9,384 bases of DNA from an uncultured Actinomycetes bacterium (GTDB taxonomy: Bacteria > Actinomycetota > Actinomycetes > S36-B12): the NCBI GenBank assembly GCA_903848435.1, contig CAINGG010000499.1, positions 1 to 9,384 on the forward strand, given 5' to 3'. The position numbers and the translations under genes are program-made. The notes beneath the pieces were generated by a model. That model saw nothing but the letters and a program-made list of their open reading frames with translations, ran no database searches and was not told where the DNA came from. Shown piece by piece: positions 1-6,536 of this stretch (position 1 is its first letter; the number at the start of each line of letters is the position of its first letter).

Positions 1-977
1 GGCGGGCCACCGGCGGCGTCCGCGCGCCGCCGAGCCATGGCCGACAGGGCCTCGAGCACGACGCGACTGCCCAGCAACGCCGTGATGTCGGCATGGTCGT
101 AGGGCGGCGAGACCTCCACGACGTCCATGCCGACAACGGGAAGTTCGAGGCAGATGCGGCGCACGGCATCGAGCAGTTGGCGGGACGACAAGCCGCCGGG
201 CTCTGGGGTGCCGGTGCCCGGAGCATGGCCGGGGTCGGCAACGTCGATATCGACGGAGAGGAAGACGCCATCGCACTCGTCCACGGCGATGGCAAAGGCT
301 TCGGTGAGGCACTCATCAAGCCCTCGCGCGACGATCTCGGTCATCTCGTAGGAGCGCATGCGCTGATCGGCCATCCAGTCGAGCACGTCAGGCGGCGGCC
401 AGTAGCCGCGCAGGCCGATCTGCAGGAAGCGATCACCGCGTGCCGCACCCGACTCGATGAGGCGTCTCATGGGCTGACCGTGGCCGATGAGCGACCCGAA
501 CTCGATGTCGCCCGTGTCGGCATGGGCGTCGAAATGCAAGACGGAGACCCGGCCCCAGCCGCGCGCCCGAGCGACGCCGGTGACGTCGGGCCAGGTGACG
601 GTGTGATCTCCCCCGAGAATCAGCGGCATGGGACCCGCCTCCGCGACTCGCTGAACGACCACTTCCAGATCAGCACAGGATCGGGCGGCGTCACCGCTGA
701 ACATCTCGACATCGCCGCCGTCCACGACGCGCAGGTCCTTGAGGCCGTCCGTGCGCAGTGCCAGCGAGGGTCGCGATCCGTCATGGCCGAGGTAGCAGCC
801 CATGCGGATGGCCTGCGGGCCGAATCGCGCGCCACTGCGATACGACGTACCGCCGTCGAACGGCGCGCCGATGATGACCACATCAGCGTCGGCGTAGGTA
901 GCTGGGTCGTCGAGATCGCACTTCGGCACACCGAGGAAGGTCAGGTCGGGGCCGAACTGCCCGCCGTATCGCACCAT
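1..977 (-). CDS. speB: Agmatinase-family ureohydrolase (3' end cut by window edge)
   Basis: Ureohydrolase of the agmatinase/arginase fold, expected to hydrolyse agmatine to putrescine and urea in the cytoplasm with a binuclear Mn centre. 325 residues are visible with no stop before the left edge; the family is usually 300-350 residues, so little is missing. All three metal motifs are present: LGGDHTVTWP (H124), HFDAHADTG (D150, H152, D154) and SVDIDVADPG (D243, D245), giving the six expected ligands. HGQPMRR at 166-172 resembles actinobacterial agmatinases. The ATG at 977 is chosen because the protein aligns from its first residues and a GGGGGA run sits directly before it; the next codon, GTG, is an alternative start. 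The gene is last visible in the polyamine operon, 29 bases after the FAD oxidase stop. Metal motifs alone do not fix the substrate: guanidinobutyrate, guanidinopropionate or guanidine are possible. Family call sure, substrate moderately so. Confidence 0.88.
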   Translation of the reverse strand, partial: MVRYGGQFGPDLTFLGVPKCDLDDPATYADADVVIIGAPFDGGTSYRSGARFGPQAIRMGCYLGHDGSRPSLALRTDGLKDLRVVDGGDVEMFSGDAARSCADLEVVVQRVAEAGPMPLILGGDHTVTWPDVTGVARARGWGRVSVLHFDAHADTGDIEFGSLIGHGQPMRRLIESGAARGDRFLQIGLRGYWPPPDVLDWMADQRMRSYEMTEIVARGLDECLTEAFAIAVDECDGVFLSVDIDVADPGHAPGTGTPEPGGLSSRQLLDAVRRICLELPVVGMDVVEVSPPYDHADITALLGSRVVLEALSAMARRRADAAGGP

Positions 978-983
978 TCCCCC

Positions 984-989
984 ACCCTA
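984..989 (-). promoter_or_regulatory. Candidate -10 box (TAGGGT) for a leaderless ureohydrolase transcript
   Basis: Read on the minus strand, TAGGGT is followed by six bases and then the ATG at 977. TANNNT boxes placed 6-7 bases before a start codon are typical of leaderless actinobacterial promoters. No good -35 is visible 16-19 bases upstream, where the sequence is the end of the FAD oxidase gene. The G-run before the ATG could instead be a poorly spaced ribosome binding site. The call rests on one hexamer and its spacing. Confidence 0.35.
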
Positions 990-1006
990 GTGCGCAGGCA
1001 CCAGCC

Positions 1007-2419
1007 TCAGCTGTCGAATCCGAGGCCGACGCGATCGAGCGTTCGCAGCCACAGATTGCGGCGGCCCTCATTGCGGTCTGCCTTGTCGATGGCTCGGCGC
1101 GTGATGCCGATGCCGAGCGAGCGAAGGGGTTCCGGAGGGAATGGGATCGGCTTGGTGCGCACCATCTCCAGCGCAGTCCGCTCGGTCTGCTCTCCGCTCA
1201 GCAGGTCGAGCATGACGTTGGCACCGAAGCGACTGGCACCCGTGCCGAGCCCGGTGAAGCCGAGACTGTAGGAGACCTTGCCCGAGTAAGCCGTGCCCCA
1301 GAAGGCGCTGAACCTGGAGCAGGTGTCGATCGCACCCGCCCAGGCATGCGTGAATCGAAGGCCGTCGAGTTGCGGGAAGGTGTAGCGGAAATGCTCAGCG
1401 AGCCGCGCGAAGGGTGCGCTCTTGCGCTCATGCATCGGATTGAAACTGCCGTAGAACGACGCGTCATAGCCTCCCCAGAGGATCCGACCGTCATGAGTGA
1501 TGCGGTAGTAGTGGAACTGGTTGCCTGCATCGCCGATACCGAACCGGTCGCGCCAGCCGATGGCCTCACGCTGTGCGACCGAGAGCGGCTCGGTCATGAG
1601 CACCGAGTCGTAGACGGGCACGATGTAGTAGCCCAATCGGCGAAGGAGTGGCGGATAGGCACTCGTGCCCAAGGCCACGCGCGGCGTGCGGACGCTGCCG
1701 AAGTCGGTGACCACGCGCATAGCGCTTGACTGGTCCTCCAACTCCGTGACGCACGTGCCCTCGTGGATGTCGACTCCCCTGCGCCGACACGCGTCCGCCA
1801 GGCCCCAGGCGAGTCGCGCCGGATCAGCCATGGCAACGCCGTGTCGATCGAGGACGCCCGCCTGGTAGGTCGGCGAGTTCACGCGCGCACGCACCTGCGC
1901 GGCATCGAGGAACTCGTAGTCGAGGCCCAGTGCAACGGCCTGTTCGTGCATCTCACGCAGCCCGTCGACCTGATAGGGGGCGACGGCGACATCGAGCTCC
2001 CCCGAGCGCTGGAAATCGCAGTCGATGCCCTCGGCGAGCACGGTGCCCTCGATGGCGTCGAGATTGGCCAGGCCCAAAGATGTCAGGCGCGCCATGTCGG
2101 CGGGCCAGCGCGCCATGCCATTGCCGAGGCCATGTGTCAAAGAGGCCGCGATGAATCCTCCGTTGCGCCCCGTGGCACCAGCCGCTACTCGATCACCCTC
2201 GAGCAGGACCACGTGCCAGTCGGGAAAGCGCTCTGTCGCGAGATAGGCGGCCCACAGGCCGCTGAAGCCGCCCCCGACAACGACGAGGTCCGCCTCGATG
2301 TCACTGGTGAGCGCGGGGCCGCAGGCCGGTCGAGCGGGGCTGTCGAGCCAGTACGGGGTGAAGTGCACGTCGGCCAGCGATGCCCGCGCCTGCGGAGTGA
2401 CATGAGTGGGAAACGGCAT
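1007..2419 (-). CDS. FAD-dependent amine oxidoreductase, PuuB-like (DAO family)
   Basis: 470-residue flavoprotein of the D-amino acid oxidase/glycine oxidase (DAO) superfamily, resembling gamma-glutamylputrescine oxidase PuuB (about 426 residues). The dinucleotide-binding motif VVVGGGFSGL lies at 46-55, the adenosine-ribose acidic residue is probably E74, and the GATGRNGGF motif typical of PuuB-like enzymes is at 81-89. HYYRITHDGRILWGG (303-317) and the C-terminal flavin contact SLGFTGLGTGASRFG (385-399) also match the family. About 40 extra residues precede the FAD motif. There is no signal peptide, so it should be cytoplasmic. The ATG at 2419 lies 5 bases after the potC stop; no well-placed ribosome binding site is seen, which suggests translational coupling. 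Extending upstream would overlap all of potC. The likely role is oxidation of imported putrescine or a derivative to an aminoaldehyde plus H2O2 and ammonia. No glutamylputrescine synthetase is in the window, so the true substrate is open. Confidence 0.87.
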   Translation of the reverse strand: MPFPTHVTPQARASLADVHFTPYWLDSPARPACGPALTSDIEADLVVVGGGFSGLWAAYLATERFPDWHVVLLEGDRVAAGATGRNGGFIAASLTHGLGNGMARWPADMARLTSLGLANLDAIEGTVLAEGIDCDFQRSGELDVAVAPYQVDGLREMHEQAVALGLDYEFLDAAQVRARVNSPTYQAGVLDRHGVAMADPARLAWGLADACRRRGVDIHEGTCVTELEDQSSAMRVVTDFGSVRTPRVALGTSAYPPLLRRLGYYIVPVYDSVLMTEPLSVAQREAIGWRDRFGIGDAGNQFHYYRITHDGRILWGGYDASFYGSFNPMHERKSAPFARLAEHFRYTFPQLDGLRFTHAWAGAIDTCSRFSAFWGTAYSGKVSYSLGFTGLGTGASRFGANVMLDLLSGEQTERTALEMVRTKPIPFPPEPLRSLGIGITRRAIDKADRNEGRRNLWLRTLDRVGLGFDS

Positions 2420-2424
2420 AGGTA

Positions 2425-3228
2425 TCAGGCGGTCGTGCTCTCCAGCTTGCGGCGCCGACGGGAGTTCACGAATTGAGCGCCGAGGACCACGAGGAGGGAG
2501 AGCACGAAGACGAGGGTCGCGAGCGCGTTGACCTGGACGGGAATCCCGCGCTGGGCCGCACCCCAGATGTAGATGGGGAACGTCACGAGGGTGCCGGCGT
2601 TGAAGGCGCTGATGATGTAGTCGTCGAACGAGAGGCTGAATCCGAGCAGTGCGGCACCGAGAATGCCCGGCAGCACCAGCGGGAATGTCACGTAGCGGAA
2701 GGTCGCCTTCGGATCGGCGTAGAGGTCGCGGGCTGCCTCCTCGAGGCGCGGGTCCATCCCCTGGAGTCGAGCCTTCACTGTCACCACGACGAAGCTGATG
2801 ATGAACATGATGTGAGCAATCGTCACGGTCCAGAATCCGAGCGGGAACGCGAGATTGAGGAAGAGCGCAAGGAGACTGGATCCGAGGACCACCTCGGGCG
2901 TTGCCATCGGCAAGAAGATGAGCAGGTTGGTGGTGGAGCGCCCGCGGAAGCGATAGCGCACGAGCGCGAACGCGATCATCGTGCCCAAGATGGTGCCGGC
3001 GAGGGTGGCCAGCACACCGATCTGGATGCTCATGACGAAGGACTGGCACACCCCCGGGACGCCGCACAGGTTTTGCCAGGCGTCAAGCGAGAACTGGTTC
3101 CACGCGACGTTGAACTTGCCGTCCGGCTTGTTGAAGCTCAAGATCGCGACCACCGCGATCGGGACGAAGAGGTAGACCAGCACCAGGATGCCGATGATGG
3201 CGATGAGGTTCCTGCGCAGCCAGGCCAT
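2425..3228 (-). CDS. potC: Polyamine ABC transporter permease, PotC/PotI-type
   Basis: 267-residue inner-membrane permease, one of the two membrane subunits of a spermidine/putrescine importer. Hydrophobic segments lie at about 8-31, 66-90, 100-127, 132-152, 185-208 and 235-255, fitting six membrane helices. The EAA loop that docks on the ATPase is clear: RLEEAARDLYADP at 161-173, followed by a FPLVLPG element at 182-188. The C-terminus is basic (NSRRRRK), placing it in the cytoplasm. The start ATG shares one base with the potB stop (TGATG), so the two permeases are surely co-translated. Length is normal for PotC (about 264). An unusual detail is a pair of cysteines, C55 and C61, in the outside loop after helix 1. 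The neighbouring ATPase and binding protein support a complete importer. Confidence 0.93.
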   Translation of the reverse strand: MAWLRRNLIAIIGILVLVYLFVPIAVVAILSFNKPDGKFNVAWNQFSLDAWQNLCGVPGVCQSFVMSIQIGVLATLAGTILGTMIAFALVRYRFRGRSTTNLLIFLPMATPEVVLGSSLLALFLNLAFPLGFWTVTIAHIMFIISFVVVTVKARLQGMDPRLEEAARDLYADPKATFRYVTFPLVLPGILGAALLGFSLSFDDYIISAFNAGTLVTFPIYIWGAAQRGIPVQVNALATLVFVLSLLVVLGAQFVNSRRRRKLESTTA

Positions 3229-4124
3229 CAGACGAGATCCTCTGTGCCTGCACGACGGATATAGACGAAGACGAGCGTGAGGATGATCGCCATGAGGATG
3301 AAGGACAGCGCGCTCGCGACCGGATAGTCGCGGAACTGCAGGAAGTTGGTCTGGATCGCGTTGCCCACCATGCGGTCCTGGGGTGATCCCAGCAGGGTGG
3401 CGTTGATGTAGTCGCCCGATGCGGGAATGAAGGTCAGCAGGGTGCCGGCGACCACGCCGGGAAGGCTCAGCGGCCAGACGACCTTGCGGAAGCCCGTGAA
3501 CGGAGAGGCGTAGAGGTCACTGGCCGCCTCGATCAACCGCGGATCGATGCGCTCGAGGGCGGCATAGAGGGGCAGGATCATGAAGGGCAGGAAGTTGTAG
3601 GTCAGCCCCGCGATGACAGCAAGCGACGTATTGAGGATGCGTCCCTCTGGCAGCAGGTGCAGCGCATTGAGGGCGGTCGTGATGAAGCCCTCGTCGGCGA
3701 GGATCGTGCGCCAGGCATACGTGCGGAGCAGGAACGATGCGAAGAAGGGCGCCACGACAAGCACGAGCAGCAGTGCCCGCCACTTGCCGGCCTTGAAGGC
3801 GATGAAGTAGGCCAGCGGGTAGGCGATGACAAGGGCCAGCACGGTGGCGATGCCGGAGTAGATGAAGGACTTGATGAACTGCGGCCAGTAATCCGAGATG
3901 GCGGTGACGTAGTTGGCCACCTCGAAGCCCGGTTGGTAGACGCCGGCCGAGCCGGTGGGTGACTGCAGGCTCGTGAAGAAGAGCGAGACGAGCGGCACCA
4001 CGAAGAACAGGCCCAGCCACGCGATGCCCGGGAGCAGCAGGAGATAGGCCGTGCGAGCACGACGCTGGACGCCGGCACCCGACGGTGTCTTGGCGCCGCC
4101 AGCGACGGGCGCGAGGGCCGGCAT
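3228..4124 (-). CDS. potB: Polyamine ABC transporter permease, PotB/PotH-type
   Basis: 298-residue permease, partner of PotC in the importer. A positively charged N-terminus (QRRARTAY, 20-27) leads into the first helix, AYLLLLPGIAWLGLFF (26-41). Further hydrophobic segments lie at about 85-110, 116-136, 166-188, 218-235 and 268-289. The ATPase-docking EAA loop is LIEAASDLYASP at 197-208 with the WPLSLPG element at 217-223. The ATG at 4124 is chosen because it follows the potA stop by a single base (TGA-C-ATG), the coupled arrangement seen elsewhere in this operon, and because the protein then starts just before the membrane domain. An ATG 23 codons further upstream, at 4193, would overlap potA and add a Ser/Pro-rich tail unlike the family. 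No separate ribosome binding site is evident, so translation probably depends on potA. Confidence 0.92.
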   Translation of the reverse strand: MPALAPVAGGAKTPSGAGVQRRARTAYLLLLPGIAWLGLFFVVPLVSLFFTSLQSPTGSAGVYQPGFEVANYVTAISDYWPQFIKSFIYSGIATVLALVIAYPLAYFIAFKAGKWRALLLVLVVAPFFASFLLRTYAWRTILADEGFITTALNALHLLPEGRILNTSLAVIAGLTYNFLPFMILPLYAALERIDPRLIEAASDLYASPFTGFRKVVWPLSLPGVVAGTLLTFIPASGDYINATLLGSPQDRMVGNAIQTNFLQFRDYPVASALSFILMAIILTLVFVYIRRAGTEDLV

Positions 4125-4125
4125 G

Positions 4126-5232
4126 TCAGGAGCCCGCGGGAACGTCGAGCCCGAAGGTGTGCTCGGGGGCCCAGTGGATGACCACTTCATCACCAGGGTG
4201 CAGGAGGTTCACCGAACGGTTTTGCTCGAACACCGTCCACTCATCACCCCATGTCGTCATGACGAGGTACTGGGTGGACACGCCCGTGAACGACGCATCG
4301 GTGACCTTGCCCGACGCCCGGTTGTGCCGGTCCGGCACGATCGCGGTGTCACCACCCGTGGCGATCGAGAGCTTCTCCGGGCGTACGCCGATGAGGATGG
4401 CCCCCTCCTGGCGGGTGGACCGAGCGGCCGGGACGTTGTAGGACCCGCCTGGCGCCCCCACGATCAGGTCGTCACCCGAACGACCCTGGACCGTGCCGGT
4501 CACCGAGTTGGCCTGCCCCAGGAAGTTGGCCACGAAGGCGGTCTTGGGCAGGTCGTAGATGTCGACGGGAGCGCCCATCTGCTCGATGCGGCCGTTGTTC
4601 ATCACCGCGACCGTGTCGGCCATCGTCATGGCCTCCTCCTGATCGTGGGTCACGTGCACGAAGGTGGTGCCGACCTCAGTCTGGATGCGCTTCAACTCGA
4701 TCTGCATCTGCCGGCGGAGCTTGAGGTCAAGTGCTCCCAGCGGCTCATCGAGCAGCAGCACGCCGGGCTGATTGATGAGCGCCCGCGCCACCGCGACGCG
4801 CTGCTGCTGGCCACCCGACAACTGGGCGGGCTTGCGTCGCGCCAACGGGCCCAGTTGAACGAGTTCGAGCATGTCATTCACCGGACCGGTGACGTCCTTG
4901 ATGCCTCGCCGACGCAGGCCGAAGGCGACGTTTTCGAAGATGTCGAGGTGCGGGAATAGCGCGTAGGACTGAAAGACCGTGTTGACGTGCCGCTTGTAGG
5001 GCTTCTCGTTGGTGATGTCCTGATCGCCGAGCATGATGCGGCCGCTCGTGGGCGCCTCGAGACCAGCGACCATGCGCAGGGTGGTCGTCTTGCCGCAACC
5101 GGACGGCCCCAGCAGGGCGAAGAACGAACCCCCCGGGATCGTCAGTGTCAGATCGTCCACGGCGGTGAAGTCGCCAAAGGACTTCACCAGGTTGACCAGC
5201 CGGAGGTCTTGGACCCCTGTGGCTTCGGACAC
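4126..5232 (-). CDS. potA: Polyamine ABC transporter ATP-binding protein PotA
   Basis: 368-residue ATPase subunit that powers the importer from the cytoplasmic side. All ABC motifs are intact: Walker A GPSGCGKTT (42-50), Q-loop with Q88 in VFQSYALFPH, signature LSGGQQQRV (138-146), Walker B LLLDEP (159-164) and switch histidine H196 in HVTHDQEE. The region after about residue 240 forms the TOBE-type regulatory domain usual in PotA/MalK-like proteins, including IGVRPEKLS at about 292-300. Length matches PotA (about 378). The start is GTG at 5232, supported by GAGGTGA ending four bases before it and by alignment of the N-terminus; no in-frame ATG fits better. It lies 49 bases after the potD stop, the longest gap between the transporter genes. 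Confidence 0.96.
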   Translation of the reverse strand: MSEATGVQDLRLVNLVKSFGDFTAVDDLTLTIPGGSFFALLGPSGCGKTTTLRMVAGLEAPTSGRIMLGDQDITNEKPYKRHVNTVFQSYALFPHLDIFENVAFGLRRRGIKDVTGPVNDMLELVQLGPLARRKPAQLSGGQQQRVAVARALINQPGVLLLDEPLGALDLKLRRQMQIELKRIQTEVGTTFVHVTHDQEEAMTMADTVAVMNNGRIEQMGAPVDIYDLPKTAFVANFLGQANSVTGTVQGRSGDDLIVGAPGGSYNVPAARSTRQEGAILIGVRPEKLSIATGGDTAIVPDRHNRASGKVTDASFTGVSTQYLVMTTWGDEWTVFEQNRSVNLLHPGDEVVIHWAPEHTFGLDVPAGS

Positions 5233-5281
5233 CGCGTCACCTCTCCCTCATCGATCAGGGCGACAGCCTAGGCGGCGACAC

Positions 5282-6514
5282 CTACATGCCGATGGCCTTC
5301 TGGAACTCTCGTTGGTAGGCGACGTCCTGCTCGGGGGTCAAGGTCATGAAGACGTAGGAATTGCCCAGGGTGGCCTCGCTGGGGAAGATCCACTGGTTGT
5401 CGACCAGGGTCGGGTCGATGTCGGCCATGGCCTCCTTGGCGCCCTTCACCGGCGAGACGTACTGCACGTAGGCCGCGACCTCGGCGGCGACCTTGGGGTC
5501 GTAGTAGTAGTTCATGACGGCTTCGGCGTTCTTCTTGTGCGTCGCCACGCTGGGGATCAGCATGTTGTCGGTCCACAGCATGCCGCCGGTGTCGGGCAGC
5601 CCGACCCCGAAGTCCTCGCCCAGCTGGAACATGTCACCCGACCAGCCGATGACCGCAATGACATCGCCGGTCTCGAGGGCCGCGACGTAGTCGTTGCCGG
5701 CCACCTGACGCACCTGGCCGCTATCGATCTGCGCCTGCAGCTCGGCGATGGCCGCCTGGAACTGGTCATCGGTGAAGTTGGACGGGTCCGCGCCCTGCGC
5801 CGCCAGGATGATGCCCATGGTGTCGCGCATCTCCGACAGCAGCGTGATGCGCCCCTTCAGCTTCGGGTCCCACAACTGGCTGAGCGAGGTCAGGGTGTCG
5901 GTGCCCAGGGCCTCCTGCAGAAGTGCCTTGTTCCAGCCGAAGCAACCGAATCCGGAGAACCACGGCAGGGAGTACTCGCGGCCCGGATCGAAGGACACGT
6001 CGACGTAGTTGGGCAGCAGATTGGCCGCGTTGGGCATGGCTGCCTTGTCGAGCTTGACCGCGTAGCCGCTCTGGATCCACAGCGCCGCCATCCAGTCGGT
6101 GAGCACCACGATGTCGCGGTCGATGGACTGCCCGGACTCCAGCTGGGCCCGGACCTTGGCGAAGAACTCGTTGTTGTCGTTGACGTCCTCGGTGTAGTTG
6201 ACCGTGATGCCGGACGCGGCCGTGAACGCCTCGAGGGTGGGGTAGGCACCCGTTGCATCGTCGACGTCGATGTAGAGGGGCCAGTTGGCCCAGTTGACGA
6301 ACTTCTCGCTGTCGGAGAGGTCCTGGACGGGCGCGGGCGCCGGCGCACCGCTGCTGCTCGCCGTGCCTCCGCCTCCGGACCCTGCGCCGCAGGCTGCGGC
6401 CGTGGCGGCCACACCGGTGATGCCGGCGACCTGAAGCAGGCGTCGACGGGACAGCCCGGACCGGGCCATGGACACGACGGCGGCGGCTTCCGGGGACAAC
6501 GGGCGCTTGCTCAT
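5282..6514 (-). CDS. potD: Polyamine-binding lipoprotein, PotD/PotF-like, Tat-type signal
   Basis: 410-residue extracytoplasmic solute-binding protein that captures polyamine for PotABC. The N-terminus carries a twin-arginine motif (SRRRLLQ, 22-28), a short hydrophobic stretch and a lipobox-like TAAAC with C42, then a Gly/Ser/Ala/Pro-rich linker to about residue 64. This predicts export by Tat and anchoring to the outer face of the membrane. FVNWANWPLYID (72-83) starts the binding fold as in actinobacterial PotD proteins. IGWSGD (289-294) resembles the PotF segment holding its ligand Trp and Asp, and WTDNMLIP (314-321) resembles a second Asp-bearing loop; this hints at putrescine, by my recollection of PotF only. 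ATG 6514 is chosen over ATG 6532 because AGGAG lies five bases before it and covers the other start's early codons. The gene follows the dehydrogenase stop by 22 bases. Confidence 0.93.
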   Translation of the reverse strand: MSKRPLSPEAAAVVSMARSGLSRRRLLQVAGITGVAATAAACGAGSGGGGTASSSGAPAPAPVQDLSDSEKFVNWANWPLYIDVDDATGAYPTLEAFTAASGITVNYTEDVNDNNEFFAKVRAQLESGQSIDRDIVVLTDWMAALWIQSGYAVKLDKAAMPNAANLLPNYVDVSFDPGREYSLPWFSGFGCFGWNKALLQEALGTDTLTSLSQLWDPKLKGRITLLSEMRDTMGIILAAQGADPSNFTDDQFQAAIAELQAQIDSGQVRQVAGNDYVAALETGDVIAVIGWSGDMFQLGEDFGVGLPDTGGMLWTDNMLIPSVATHKKNAEAVMNYYYDPKVAAEVAAYVQYVSPVKGAKEAMADIDPTLVDNQWIFPSEATLGNSYVFMTLTPEQDVAYQREFQKAIGM

Positions 6515-6519
6515 GGACT

Positions 6520-6524
6520 CTCCT
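6520..6524 (-). promoter_or_regulatory. Ribosome binding site AGGAG that decides the potD start
   Basis: On the minus strand AGGAG is followed by AGTCC and then ATG at 6514, an ideal five-base spacer. An earlier in-frame ATG at 6532 has no such element, so the binding protein most likely begins at 6514 (MSKRPL...). Confidence 0.75.
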
Positions 6525-6536
6525 GTGGTCATGTGC

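Noticed and set aside
93..1271. 392-residue open frame on the plus strand over the ureohydrolase and the end of the FAD oxidase gene
   Set aside because: It is antisense to two genes with intact catalytic motifs, has low-complexity Arg/Ala/Val-rich composition and crosses their boundary. It is a by-product of high GC at third codon positions.
2420..3067. Upstream extension of the FAD oxidase frame through potC (about 216 more residues)
   Set aside because: The extension lies wholly over potC in another frame and is Arg/Pro-rich. The flavoprotein resemblance begins shortly after the ATG at 2419.
2473..3264. 263-residue Glu/His/Asp-rich open frame on the plus strand opposite potC
   Set aside because: It is the antisense image of a hydrophobic membrane protein, where Leu/Val/Phe codons read as Glu/Asp/His-type codons. 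The charged composition is an artefact.
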